Source of the DNA: Pseudomonas sp. CFBP13508
Lineage (GTDB): Bacteria; Pseudomonadota; Gammaproteobacteria; Pseudomonadales; Pseudomonadaceae
Length of the DNA: 64,000 bases
Direction of reading: 5' to 3'
NCBI RefSeq assembly: GCF_005233515.1
Contig: NZ_QFZZ01000007.1
Location: 248,001-312,000 of the forward strand
A model generated the notes under the pieces. That model made no database searches, was not told the origin of the DNA, and saw nothing but the letters and a program-made list of their open reading frames with translations. Made by a program: the position numbers and the translations under genes. Below are positions 47,328 through 55,767 of the stretch, one piece after another. Numbering within the stretch: the stretch's first letter is position 1; each line of letters starts with the position of its first letter.

Positions 47328-48160
47328 TCGCGGGCAAGCCCGCTCCCACAGGTTTTCGTGGTCGAGCACTGTTGATGTGTTCATCTCGATAACTGTGGGA
47401 GCGGGCTTGCCCGCGATGGCGGTGGGTCAATCAAATCGACGTTGCCTGACACTGCGCATTCGCGAGCAGGCTCGCTCCCACCTTTGGATTTGTGTGGCTC
47501 GCTGGATTTTGAGCACACCGCAATACCCCTGTGGGAGCGGGCTTGCCCGCGATGGCGGTGGGTCAATCAAATCGACGTTGCCTGACACTGCGCATTCGCG
47601 AGCAGGCTCGCTCCCACCTTTGGATTTGTGTGGCTCGCTGGATTTTGAGCTCACCGAAAATCCCTGTGGGAGCGAGCTTGCCCGCGATGGCGGTGGGTCA
47701 ATCAAATCAAAGTTGCCTGACACTGCGCCTTCGCGAGCAGGCTCGCTCCCACCTTTGGATTTGTGTGGCTCGCTGGATTTTGAGCTCACCGAAAATCCCT
47801 GTGGGAGCGAGCTTGCCCGCGATGGCGGTGGGTCAGTCAAATCAACATTGCCTGACACTGCGCCTTCGCGAGCAGGCTCGCTCCCACATTGGATTTGTGG
47901 GGCACGCTGGATTTTGATCAGACCGCAAAACCCTTGTGGGAGCGGGCTTGCCCGCGATGGCGGTGGGTCAATCAAATCGACGTTGCCTGACAGTGCGCAT
48001 TCGCGAGCAAGCTGCTCCCACATTTGGATTTGTGTGACTCACCGGATTTTGAGCGCACAGCAAAATCCCCGTGGGAGCGAGCCTGCTCGCGAAAGCGGTG
48101 GATCATTCAGATCATCATTGACTGACACTGCGCACTCGCGAGCAGGCTCGCTCCCACAGG
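47328..48160. repeat. Tandem REP array, 135-bp period
   Basis: About 13 REP elements in alternating orientation. Forward units (core GTGGGAGCGGGCTTGCCCGCGA) start at 47394, 47530, 47665, 47800, 47935 and 48070, steps of 135-136 bp, with inverted units (TCGCGAGCAGGCTCGCTCCCAC type) between them and at both ends. Whole units are tandem duplications, including the spacer with GGTGGGTCAATCAAATCGACG. The array fills the gap between the chemoreceptor and the convergent kinase gene. Reading frames through it on both strands are not genes. Confidence 0.95.
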
Positions 48161-48177
48161 GGTCTAGGGTGTCAGGA

Positions 48178-49728
48178 CTATTGGGGATACCCGGTGATTC
48201 TGCGGATGCTTTGGTACAGCGGTTTGAGCTGCCGGTACATGCGCAAATACACCTCTCTGTACAACTGCTCATAAACCTTCTGCGCCTCAGGCTGCGGTGT
48301 GAAAACCGCTCCAACCCGGGTCATCGCCGCAATGGCCGATGGAAAATCCCTGTGCATTCCCAACCCCACCGCGCAGCAAATCGCCGCCCCCAACCCGGAC
48401 GCTTCATACACATGCGGGCGCTCTGCCGGCAGGCCGAAGATGTTGGCGGTCAGTTGCATGGCGGCGTCGCTTTGCGAGCCGCCGCCGGCGACGCGCAGGC
48501 GCAGGATCGACACTTTTGAACGCCGTTCGATGTTTTCCATGCCCTGGCGCAGCGCGTAGGCCAGGCCTTCGAGAATCGCCCGGTAGATGTGCGCGCGGGT
48601 GTGCACGTCGCCGAAGCCGATCATCGCGCCTTTGGCTTCCACGCCCGGTTCGCGGATGCCCGGTGACCAGTACGGTTGCAGCATCAAACCCATCGAGCCC
48701 GGCGGCACCGCGTTGACCAGCGCGTCGAACAGTTGCTCCGGTTCGATGCCCTGGGCTTTCGCCTGCTGCATCTCGCGCAGGCCGAATTCGTTCTTGAACC
48801 AGCTGACCATCCAGTAGCCGCGATAGATCATCACTTCGCAGTTGTACTGATCGGGCACGGCTGAGGGGTACGGCGGGATCAGCGGGACGATTTCCAGGTA
48901 GCGTGAGCGTGTGCTGGTGATGGTCGCGGTGGTGCCGTAGGACAGGCACACGGTGCTGGCATCGACCACGCCGGAGCCGATCACTTCGCAGGCCTTGTCG
49001 GCGCCGGCGGCAATCAGCGGCAGGCCTTCGGGAATGCCGGTGTGCCGGGCGGCTTCGGCGCTGATATAGCCAAGGGTTTCGCCGGGTTTGTGCAGGCTCG
49101 GCAACTGCTGCGGGCGCACCGCCAGTGCCTGCCATTTCCAGTCGCGCGGCGCCGCCCATTTCAGCCGCTTGAAGTCGAAGGGCAGATAGCCGACGCAGCA
49201 GCCGACCGAATCGACGAAGCGTCCGCACAAGCGATGAGTGAGAAAGCCCGAAAGCAGCAGAAACTTGTCGGTCGCCGCCCACACTTCGGGCTGATGCCGG
49301 GCGATCCAGTTGGCCTCGGCCTGGGCGCGAAAGTAATCCACCGTTGCCTTGGCGCCGACCAGTTTGAACAGCCAGCCCCACGGCCCCTTGGTGCCGCCCT
49401 CGACCTCGGCCTGACGTTGATCAAGCCAGACAATCGCCGGGCGCAGCGGTTTGCCGCTGGCATCGACATTGATCACCGTGCCGCGCTGGGTAGTCAGGGA
49501 CACGCCGGCAATCTGCGCACGGTCGATGCCGGTCTGCTGCCAGAGTTGCTGACAAGCCTCGCCGAGTTTCGCCCAGTAATATTCCGGATCCTGCTCGGCC
49601 CAACCGGGTTGCGTCGAGTAGTACGCCTGCAAGTCGACTTTGCCTTTGCCGAGCAGATTGCCCTGCAGATCGAAGAGCAATGCGCGCACGCTCTGGGTGC
49701 CGTTGTCGATGGCTAACAGGTATTTCAT
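48178..49728 (-). CDS. FGGY-family carbohydrate kinase
   Basis: 516 residues starting MKYLLAIDNGTQSVRALLFD, with the ASKHA ATPase core. Motifs are DNGTQS (phosphate 1), WLDQRQ, AAGADKACEVIGSG, and the late GGGSQSDAAMQLTANIFGLP (adenosine motif). It overlaps the oxidoreductase gene upstream by ATGA. The FGGY/GlpD-like/AGPS-like trio resembles the E. coli ygcE-ygcU type rather than glpFKD. The substrate is a polyol or sugar not identifiable here. Confidence 0.9.
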   Translation of the reverse strand: MKYLLAIDNGTQSVRALLFDLQGNLLGKGKVDLQAYYSTQPGWAEQDPEYYWAKLGEACQQLWQQTGIDRAQIAGVSLTTQRGTVINVDASGKPLRPAIVWLDQRQAEVEGGTKGPWGWLFKLVGAKATVDYFRAQAEANWIARHQPEVWAATDKFLLLSGFLTHRLCGRFVDSVGCCVGYLPFDFKRLKWAAPRDWKWQALAVRPQQLPSLHKPGETLGYISAEAARHTGIPEGLPLIAAGADKACEVIGSGVVDASTVCLSYGTTATITSTRSRYLEIVPLIPPYPSAVPDQYNCEVMIYRGYWMVSWFKNEFGLREMQQAKAQGIEPEQLFDALVNAVPPGSMGLMLQPYWSPGIREPGVEAKGAMIGFGDVHTRAHIYRAILEGLAYALRQGMENIERRSKVSILRLRVAGGGSQSDAAMQLTANIFGLPAERPHVYEASGLGAAICCAVGLGMHRDFPSAIAAMTRVGAVFTPQPEAQKVYEQLYREVYLRMYRQLKPLYQSIRRITGYPQ

Positions 49729-51320
49729 GGCGTGATCTCCGGCAAGCCGTGATCGCGCAGCCACAACAATCGATAACGCTGGATTTCCGCTTGCCAGCGC
49801 TCATCATCCCAAGCCAATCGCGGCTGGCAGAGCGTGCGAATCGCAGGCAGATAGTCCTCGCCACCGCGCGGCAGCAACAGGCCCAAACGGGTGCGGCGCA
49901 GCAGCAAATCATCCAAATGCAGAATCATTTCCGCCTCGCAGGCGAACGCCAGCTCTGCCCACAACGTATCGGTGGCGCCAACCGTTTCCAGACCGAGTTC
50001 GCCGAGCAATTGCGCCAGCCTCGGCAGGTCTCGACCGTGACGTCCGGCCAAGCGTCGCCATTGACTGGCGCCCAGTCCCGCAATTGTCAGCAGCGGCACA
50101 GCGGCGAACACCGGCGCGCCGTCATCGACAAAGGAGCGCCCAAGCATCACCGCACACGCCTTGAGCACTTCGATCGCTTGCGGGCGAAATGTGGTCAGTT
50201 TGCCGCCGGCCAAAGTCACGCAACCCGGCTCCTGCCACAGCACATGTTCGCGGGTTTCGTTGGACGGTTTGTCCTGCTGCGCACCCGCCGCGCTGCCCAC
50301 CACCGGACGCACGCCTGACCAGGTCGACAGCACGTCGTCGACGCCCACTTCGGCGCCGGGAAATTGCTGTTGGCACGCGGCGAGCAGATAGTCGAGTTCG
50401 TCGCTGGAAATGCGCGCGCTGTGGTCGAGATCTTCGCAGTGATCAAGGTCCGTGGTGCCGACCACCGTCGCGCCTTCCCACGGAAACACGAACACCGGGC
50501 GCCGATCGCGCTCATGCAGAAAAGTGAACGCCTGCGCGACCGGCAGACGCCAGCCTGGCAGCAACAGATGACTGCCGCGCAACGGTCGTAATTGCCGTGG
50601 TGCCTCAGTCGGACGCAGCCGTTCGGCCCATGCGCCGGTGGCAACGGCCAACACAGCGGAGCGCAATTGCAGCGTCGCCCCGCCCTCGCCATCTTCCACC
50701 TGAACCCCGCACACCCGCCCGCCTTCACGCAGCAGTTGCGTGACGCGCACACCATTGAGCACCACCGCGCCGTCAGCCCGGGCCTCGCGCAGTACGCGCA
50801 TCACCAGCCGCGCGTCATCAGTCAGCGCATCGACAAAACAGCTGCCGCCGAGCAGGCCGTTTTCCTTCACCCCCGGGGCGAGAAAACGCAGTTGCTCGGC
50901 GTCATGAAAACCATGGTTGCGCCGTCCCGCCAGCGCGTCGTACACCGAGAGCAAGCTGCCCATGACGCGCGGCCCGGGAAAGCCGCCGCGATAGTGCGGC
51001 ATCATGAAACTCATCGGCTCGACCAGCCCCGGCGCTTCGTCGAGCAGGCGCTGACGCTCGCGCACCGAATCGCGGGTCAGGCGCCACTGGCCGTTGGCGA
51101 TGTAACGCAAACCGCCATGGACCATTTTCGATGATCGGCTGGAGGTGCCCCAGGCAAAATCGCGCTGTTCCAGCAGCAGACAGCGCCAGCCCCGGCGCGC
51201 GGCTTCGCGGACGATTCCGGCGCCGCTGATGCCGCCGCCGATGACGATCAGGTCCCAGGTTTCATCCGCCAGTGTCGGCAGAATCTGCTCGCGCCACTGC
51301 GCGTTCCAGTTCGCCGTCAT
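49725..51320 (-). CDS. GlpD-like FAD-dependent glycerol-3-phosphate dehydrogenase family
   Basis: 531 residues with an N-terminal FAD site (DLIVIGGGISGAGIVREAARRG, about 24-45), the GTSSRSSKMVHGGLRYI family signature, and the distal TLAGGKLTTFR. It oxidises a glycerol-3-phosphate-like substrate and feeds electrons to quinone by family analogy. Its identity as the main GlpD is unlikely because the setting is not glpFKD. It sits in a three-gene operon with 4-nt overlaps on both sides. Confidence 0.87.
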   Translation of the reverse strand: MTANWNAQWREQILPTLADETWDLIVIGGGISGAGIVREAARRGWRCLLLEQRDFAWGTSSRSSKMVHGGLRYIANGQWRLTRDSVRERQRLLDEAPGLVEPMSFMMPHYRGGFPGPRVMGSLLSVYDALAGRRNHGFHDAEQLRFLAPGVKENGLLGGSCFVDALTDDARLVMRVLREARADGAVVLNGVRVTQLLREGGRVCGVQVEDGEGGATLQLRSAVLAVATGAWAERLRPTEAPRQLRPLRGSHLLLPGWRLPVAQAFTFLHERDRRPVFVFPWEGATVVGTTDLDHCEDLDHSARISSDELDYLLAACQQQFPGAEVGVDDVLSTWSGVRPVVGSAAGAQQDKPSNETREHVLWQEPGCVTLAGGKLTTFRPQAIEVLKACAVMLGRSFVDDGAPVFAAVPLLTIAGLGASQWRRLAGRHGRDLPRLAQLLGELGLETVGATDTLWAELAFACEAEMILHLDDLLLRRTRLGLLLPRGGEDYLPAIRTLCQPRLAWDDERWQAEIQRYRLLWLRDHGLPEITP

Positions 51321-52921
51321 GGCCGCGACTCTGGCAACAGCGTGCCCGGGTTGAGGCGCCCTTCCGGGTCGAAATGTTCGCTCAGCGCCTGCAACGTCTG
51401 CATCGCCAGCGGGCCTTTTTCCCGTAGCAGATACGGCGCATGATCCTTGCCGACGCCATGCTGATGGCTGATGGTGCCGTGGTTGTCGACGATGGTTTGG
51501 CTGGCCGCGTGTTTGAGCATCCGCCAGCGCGCCAGCGTCGCGGCATAGTCGGCTGCCGGGCGAAACACGTAGGTGGTGTAAATGCTCGAGCCCTCACCGT
51601 AAACGTGCGAGAGATGAGTGAACACATGCACCCGTTCGCCCTCGGCGGCCAAGGCGTCGCGCAGGCTGTTTTCGATCAGGCTGAGCAAGTGATCGACGTT
51701 GCTCCAGTCGGTGGCGGTTTCGAGGGTGTCGACCACGTAACCGGCGTTCCACAGGTTCTCGCGCAGGTAGGGAAAGCGGAAGCGGTTCTGCGCCCACTTC
51801 TTGCCCAGCAGCGTGCCGGTGAACACACCGCCGAAGGCTTTCAGATGTTGGCGCGCGTGTTTCAGCGACAGTGCGTTTTGCTGGCGATTGCCGGTCACAC
51901 CGAAGGTCAACAGGCATTTGCCGTCGCCGGCGCCGCGCAGCTTGAGGTACTTTTCCAGCCAGGCAATCTGCTGCGGATGGCCGGCCAGCGCCAATTGCGT
52001 TTCGGTTTCCACCGCGTTGGACAGACGCAGCATCGACAGCGGTACGCGCGCCTGCGCCAGTTGCCGGATTGCTTGCAGCGCTTGCGGCCAATCGGGCAGA
52101 AACACGCCGTAGAAACGCTCGTCCGCCGGCAACGCGCTGACTCGCACTTTGACTTCGGAAATGATCCCGAAACGGCCTTCGCAACCGAGCACCATTTCAC
52201 GCAGATCGGGACCTGCCGCCGACGCGGGAAAGGTTGGAATCTGCAGAGGCCCGGCGAACGTTTCCAGGGTGCCGCCGGCGAACAATTGCTCGATCCGACC
52301 GTAGCGCAACGACTGCTGGCCACTGGAACGACTGGCGACCCAACCGCCCAGCGTCGACAGCTCCCACGACTGCGGAAAATGCCCCAGCGTGTAGCCGCGC
52401 GCGCGCAACTGGCTTTCCACTTGCGGCCCACTGGCGCCGGGGCCGAATGTCGCCAGCAGGCTCTGTTCGTCGAGGTCGGTCAGGCGATTCATTCGCGCCA
52501 GCGACACCGTCAGCACCGGGCGCGTGGAGTTTGGCGGATTGATGTGTCCGGCCACCGACGTGCCGCCGCCGTAGGGAATCAAGCACAGATCCTGATCATG
52601 GGCGAGGGCCAGCAATTGGCGGATCTGTTCGGCCGTTTCAGGAAACGCCACGGCATCGGGATAAGTACCCAACGCGCCTTCGCGCAACGCCAACCAATCC
52701 GGCAGGCTCTGGCCGCGCGCGTGCAGCAGGCGATCGTGAGTATCGATGCTGTACAAGCGGTGCGGCACCAGGCGCGAGGTCGGCACTTGCGCCAACGCCG
52801 CTGCCAGGGTCGCATCGGGCAATGCCCGGCCAGCGCCCAGACGTTCGTGGAGAAATGTCGCGCCCTGGGCCGGCAGTTCGACCACCGTGCCTGCCTCTCC
52901 CCAGCCGTTCCAGCGTCGCAT
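51317..52921 (-). CDS. FAD-binding oxidase, alkylglycerone-phosphate synthase-like
   Basis: 534 residues from the ATG at 52921 (AGGAC 6 nt before). It has an N-terminal extension and a PCMH FAD domain (PYGGGTSVAGHI, about 131-142; GGWVASRSSGQQSLRYG). The C-terminal oxidase domain has the AGPS-type catalytic stretch HVYGEGSSIYTTYVF and NHGTISHQHGVGKDHAPYL. Eukaryotic AGPS makes ether bonds; bacterial relatives in kinase operons are of unknown reaction. First gene of the AGPS/GlpD/FGGY operon. Confidence 0.83.
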   Translation of the reverse strand: MRRWNGWGEAGTVVELPAQGATFLHERLGAGRALPDATLAAALAQVPTSRLVPHRLYSIDTHDRLLHARGQSLPDWLALREGALGTYPDAVAFPETAEQIRQLLALAHDQDLCLIPYGGGTSVAGHINPPNSTRPVLTVSLARMNRLTDLDEQSLLATFGPGASGPQVESQLRARGYTLGHFPQSWELSTLGGWVASRSSGQQSLRYGRIEQLFAGGTLETFAGPLQIPTFPASAAGPDLREMVLGCEGRFGIISEVKVRVSALPADERFYGVFLPDWPQALQAIRQLAQARVPLSMLRLSNAVETETQLALAGHPQQIAWLEKYLKLRGAGDGKCLLTFGVTGNRQQNALSLKHARQHLKAFGGVFTGTLLGKKWAQNRFRFPYLRENLWNAGYVVDTLETATDWSNVDHLLSLIENSLRDALAAEGERVHVFTHLSHVYGEGSSIYTTYVFRPAADYAATLARWRMLKHAASQTIVDNHGTISHQHGVGKDHAPYLLREKGPLAMQTLQALSEHFDPEGRLNPGTLLPESRP

Positions 52922-53109
52922 GCGTGTGTCCTTTTTCTGCCGTTGGATCAAGCTTGCATACTAGTCAGCGCTGGAGATCTGTCACGGTCGCATCCGGCCA
53001 GAACCTGTAGCGAATGGCGCCAAACGTCCGGGCATTTACTTTCGCCGGGCAATCCACTTACCTTGCGCCATTCATTCGCTCACGCGCCGTCGATCAAAGG
53101 ACCGCGACC

Positions 53110-54126
53110 ATGCCATCGCTCGGCTTCACTTCCGTTCCGCCGCTGCTCAAATACCTGCGCCATGCCGAACAGTTGGGCATGGCCATCGAGCCTGCGTTGG
53201 CGGCGGCCGGGTTGCAGGCGCAGCAGTTGAGCGACAACACCTTGCGCCTGCCGGGTGAGGTTCACGAGCGCTTGCTGGATTATTTCTGCGAGCACTCGGG
53301 CGATGGCTTGTTCGGGCTGCATGCGGCGAATTTCGTCCTGCCCAATTCGTGGAGCGTGCTCGGTTACATCACCATGAATTGCGCGACGCTGGGCGATGCG
53401 ATGAGCCGGATCATGCCGTTCGAAAAACTCGTCGGCGACATGGGCGTCAGCCGCGCCGAGGTGCAGGGCGAGCACGTGCACCTGATCTGGACCTGCCGTT
53501 ACCAGCGGCCACGGATTCGTCGGCATCTGGTGGAAAACGTGCTCGGCTCGTGGCTGCACTACGCGCGCTGGATCGCCGACACGCAGCTGTCGCCGGCCTG
53601 CGTATGGCTGGAGCATGCGCGGCCGGATGCGGTGACGCAGGCCGAGTACGAGGCGTTTTTTGGTTGCCCGGTGCTGTTCGATCAGGCGTATTCGGCGCTG
53701 GTGGTGCCGCTGGATTATTTGCAGTTGCCGCTGCGACAGGCCGATGCGCAGTTGCTGCGAACTCTGGAAGAACATGCGATGGGCTTGCTGGCGACGCTGG
53801 AGGATGCGTCGCTCGGGGAGCAGGTGAAAAACATCCTGCGGGGTTTGCTCAAGGAGGGCTTGCCGCGCAAGGAGCAAGTGGCGGAGCAGCTCAGCATCTC
53901 GGTGCGCACGTTGCAGCGGCAGTTGCAGCAGGTCGGGACGTCGTATCAGCAGATTCTCGATGAGCTGCGTCAGGAGTTGGCGGAGCATTATTTGCTTAAT
54001 AGCACGTTGCCGATTCAGGACATTGCGCAGTATCTTGGTTTCACCGAACCGCGCTCGTTTCATCGCACGTTCAAGAGCTGGCGCGGGATGCCGCCGGGGG
54101 AGTTTCGGCTGCGGAATCGGCGGTGA
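53110..54126 (+). CDS. AraC-family transcriptional regulator
   Basis: 338 residues from the ATG at 53110 (AAGGA 8 nt before). The N-terminal arabinose-binding-like (OruR/ArgR-type) sensor domain spans about 20-200, and the C-terminal double helix-turn-helix begins QLSISVRTLQRQLQQVGTSYQQILDELRQELAEHYL and ends IAQYLGFTEPRSFHRTFKSWRGMPPGEFR. It is divergent from the AGPS/GlpD/kinase operon across about 190 nt and is the likely activator of it. Confidence 0.9.
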   Translation: MPSLGFTSVPPLLKYLRHAEQLGMAIEPALAAAGLQAQQLSDNTLRLPGEVHERLLDYFCEHSGDGLFGLHAANFVLPNSWSVLGYITMNCATLGDAMSRIMPFEKLVGDMGVSRAEVQGEHVHLIWTCRYQRPRIRRHLVENVLGSWLHYARWIADTQLSPACVWLEHARPDAVTQAEYEAFFGCPVLFDQAYSALVVPLDYLQLPLRQADAQLLRTLEEHAMGLLATLEDASLGEQVKNILRGLLKEGLPRKEQVAEQLSISVRTLQRQLQQVGTSYQQILDELRQELAEHYLLNSTLPIQDIAQYLGFTEPRSFHRTFKSWRGMPPGEFRLRNRR

Positions 54127-54139
54127 TGCTGATGACCTC

Positions 54140-54231
54140 TTCGCGAGCAGGCTCGCTCCCACAGTAGTTCTCGGTTGTCTGCATTTCCGAGTTCACCGCA
54201 GATCCCCTGTGGGAGCGAGCCTGCTCGCGAA
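54140..54231. repeat. REP pair (inverted)
   Basis: Perfect 25-bp arms 54140-54164 and 54207-54231 (core GAGCGAGCCTGCTCGC) around 42 nt, just after the AraC gene; the same family as at 22468-22530. Confidence 0.9.
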
Positions 54232-54389
54232 GGCGTCATTCGCCACACCGATTAAACACGTCTTGGCACAACTGTTTAAAGCGACACGGCATTCCGCGAA
54301 ACCACCCACAATTCCTTGCGCCGTTGCCTACGCCTGCGCCAGAATCCGCCGGCTTGTGCGCCTTGGGGCCTGCCGTTAACTTGATTCCG

Positions 54390-54554
54390 TCACTGATTTC
54401 TCAGTGATCGAGCTTAGCGGCTCGGACAGCATTCCGGTTGTACAAGTCCAATCCGGTCAGGCTCACGCCTGCACTCGATGGTGGCTGTGCGCATGGCATC
54501 TTCGGATGCACCGGGTTGAATGCTTACCGGTCCGCTAACTTGCGCACAGCTGCC
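54390..54554 (+). ncRNA. Structured leader element before the DUF6124 gene
   Basis: Three nested or tandem structures can be drawn. (a) TCACTGA-TTTC-TCAGTGA at 54390-54407. (b) CGAGC / GCTCG at 54409-54424. (c) A 14-bp stem between 54480-54493 and 54541-54554 (two G-U pairs), enclosing a GCATC-UUCG-GATGC hairpin at 54496-54509 and a CCGG/CCGG pairing. The stem ends 52 nt before the gene. It could be a cis-regulatory RNA or an unrelated small RNA. Confidence 0.5.
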
Positions 54555-54605
54555 TCCCTTTGCTTAGCGGCGAAACGGATGCAGCTTCATAAGAGGCAAG
54601 CATTC

Positions 54606-54971
54606 ATGTTCAAAGTAACCCCAAACCCGCCCCCCACAGACCCGGCATCTCCCTACGAATCCGCCGACTCAAAGAAATTCCACGAAGCCGCCGACCGCGC
54701 CCTCGACCATTACCTCGGCCCATCCAGCGCCGAATTCATGGCCCCGCCCTACAAGTCCAACACGCTGTACATGGCCAATCCCGACGCCGACAACGAATCG
54801 CTATTGGCCGACGCCTGCGAAACACTAGGGTCGGCGACGGTGATGCTCAACGATCAGGCGGGGCTGGTGAACGGTTCGCAACGCAAGACGTTGCAGGGCA
54901 TTGCGCAGATTGTGATGGTCGCGGAGATGGCGGTGAATCGGGTGCTGGATCGGTTGGTGCCGACTGATTGA
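54606..54971 (+). CDS. DUF6124-type small Pseudomonas protein
   Basis: 121 residues starting MFKVTPNPPPTDPASPYESADSKKFHEAADRALDHYLGP. It is soluble and helical, with no signal peptide. The N-terminal P-rich stretch and AADRALDHYL pattern are those of a Pseudomonas family often present in several copies per genome (DUF6124, from memory). AGAGG lies 9 nt before the ATG. Function unknown. The structured leader upstream may regulate it. Confidence 0.7.
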   Translation: MFKVTPNPPPTDPASPYESADSKKFHEAADRALDHYLGPSSAEFMAPPYKSNTLYMANPDADNESLLADACETLGSATVMLNDQAGLVNGSQRKTLQGIAQIVMVAEMAVNRVLDRLVPTD

Positions 54972-55023
54972 GGACTTTTGCGGGATTTGGTGTGGGCTGG
55001 TTTTTGTGGGGTGTCAGGGGTTG

Positions 55024-55199
55024 CCCTCACCCCAGCCCTCTACCCAGGGAGAGGGAGCCGACCGTGCGATGCTCACGAATTACGCCGACCAGAAATGACC
55101 GCTGTGAATCCATATTCGACTCGGCCGTTCAGGTCGACGTTTGAAGCGCGGTCAACTCGGTCGGTCCCCTCTCCCCCCGGGAGAGGGCTAGGGTGAGGG
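55024..55199. mobile_element. Mini-element with about 42-bp terminal inverted repeats
   Basis: The left end (CCCTCACCCCAGCCCTCT...) is the imperfect reverse complement of the right end (...AGAGGGCTAGGGTGAGGG). About 42 nt pair at each end around some 90 nt of unrelated sequence, total 176 bp. No coding capacity. The layout is MITE-like, and the outer sequence is of a type common in Pseudomonas intergenic regions. Confidence 0.6.
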
Positions 55200-55222
55200 G
55201 CTTTTGATCTCAGGCATGCAGA

Positions 55223-55591
55223 TCAAAGACTGATCGCATTGGTAAACACCAACCGATTGCCAAACGGATCGGCAATGGTCATGTCCTGACTCCCCCAAGG
55301 CATCGCCTGAATCTGCGGATGCGAGAACGTGTAATCCTTGGCCATCAACTGCTGCTGAAACGCCTCCAGCTCATCGGTCTCGATACGCAGCGCCGAACCC
55401 GGGCAGGCATCGCCGTGATGCTCGGACAGATGCAGCACACACTCGCCCCGTGACACCTGCAGATACAGCGGAAAATTCGCTTCGAAGCGGTGCTGCCAGT
55501 CGATCTTGAAACCGAGAAAATCGACGTAGAACTCGACAGCCTTGGCCTCATCGAAGATCCGCAGGACCGGGGTGGTTTTGCCGAAGCTCAT
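55223..55591 (-). CDS. Glyoxalase/bleomycin-resistance-fold protein
   Basis: 122 residues starting MSFGKTTPVLRIFDEAKAVEFYVDFLGFKIDWQHRF, a single vicinal-oxygen-chelate module with the final metal-type motif FGNRLVFT. GGGAG lies 6 nt before the ATG at 55591; the longer upstream frame lacks a ribosome site. Substrate unknown. It stands alone. Confidence 0.85.
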   Translation of the reverse strand: MSFGKTTPVLRIFDEAKAVEFYVDFLGFKIDWQHRFEANFPLYLQVSRGECVLHLSEHHGDACPGSALRIETDELEAFQQQLMAKDYTFSHPQIQAMPWGSQDMTIADPFGNRLVFTNAISL

Positions 55592-55699
55592 GGGGTGCTC
55601 CCTGACTGATTGGCCCCACAGTGTAGACGGGGAGGATGTCAGCAAATCGGCTTGTGGATGGCTTTCTTTAATTGCAATGTGCCATCACCACAGAAAATC

Positions 55700-55754
55700 A
55701 AAAGATTGCAGCCGGGTGTACACCTGTAGGAGCTGCCGAAGGCTGCGATCTTTT
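55700..55754. repeat. REP-like inverted repeat (second family)
   Basis: AAAAGATTGCAGCC (55700-55713) and GGCTGCGATCTTTT (55741-55754), one mismatch, with the intervening GTAGGAGCTGCCGAAGG core typical of a different Pseudomonas REP family. It lies just after the deacylase gene and may terminate it. Confidence 0.75.
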
Positions 55755-55767
55755 GGCGTCATCACCA

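Noticed and set aside
47328..48160. Possible CRISPR array
   Set aside because: Period of 135 bp, near-identical spacers, and units that are inverted REP hairpins; no cas genes.
47215..48519. Long reading frame through the REP array (and a minus-strand one at 47427-48023)
   Set aside because: The translation merely repeats the REP units every 45 residues; the repeat period is a multiple of three, which keeps frames open. No ribosome site or known domain.
49725..51320. Calling this gene the main glpD
   Set aside because: Operon context is AGPS-like oxidase and FGGY kinase without glpF/glpR; only the family is supported.
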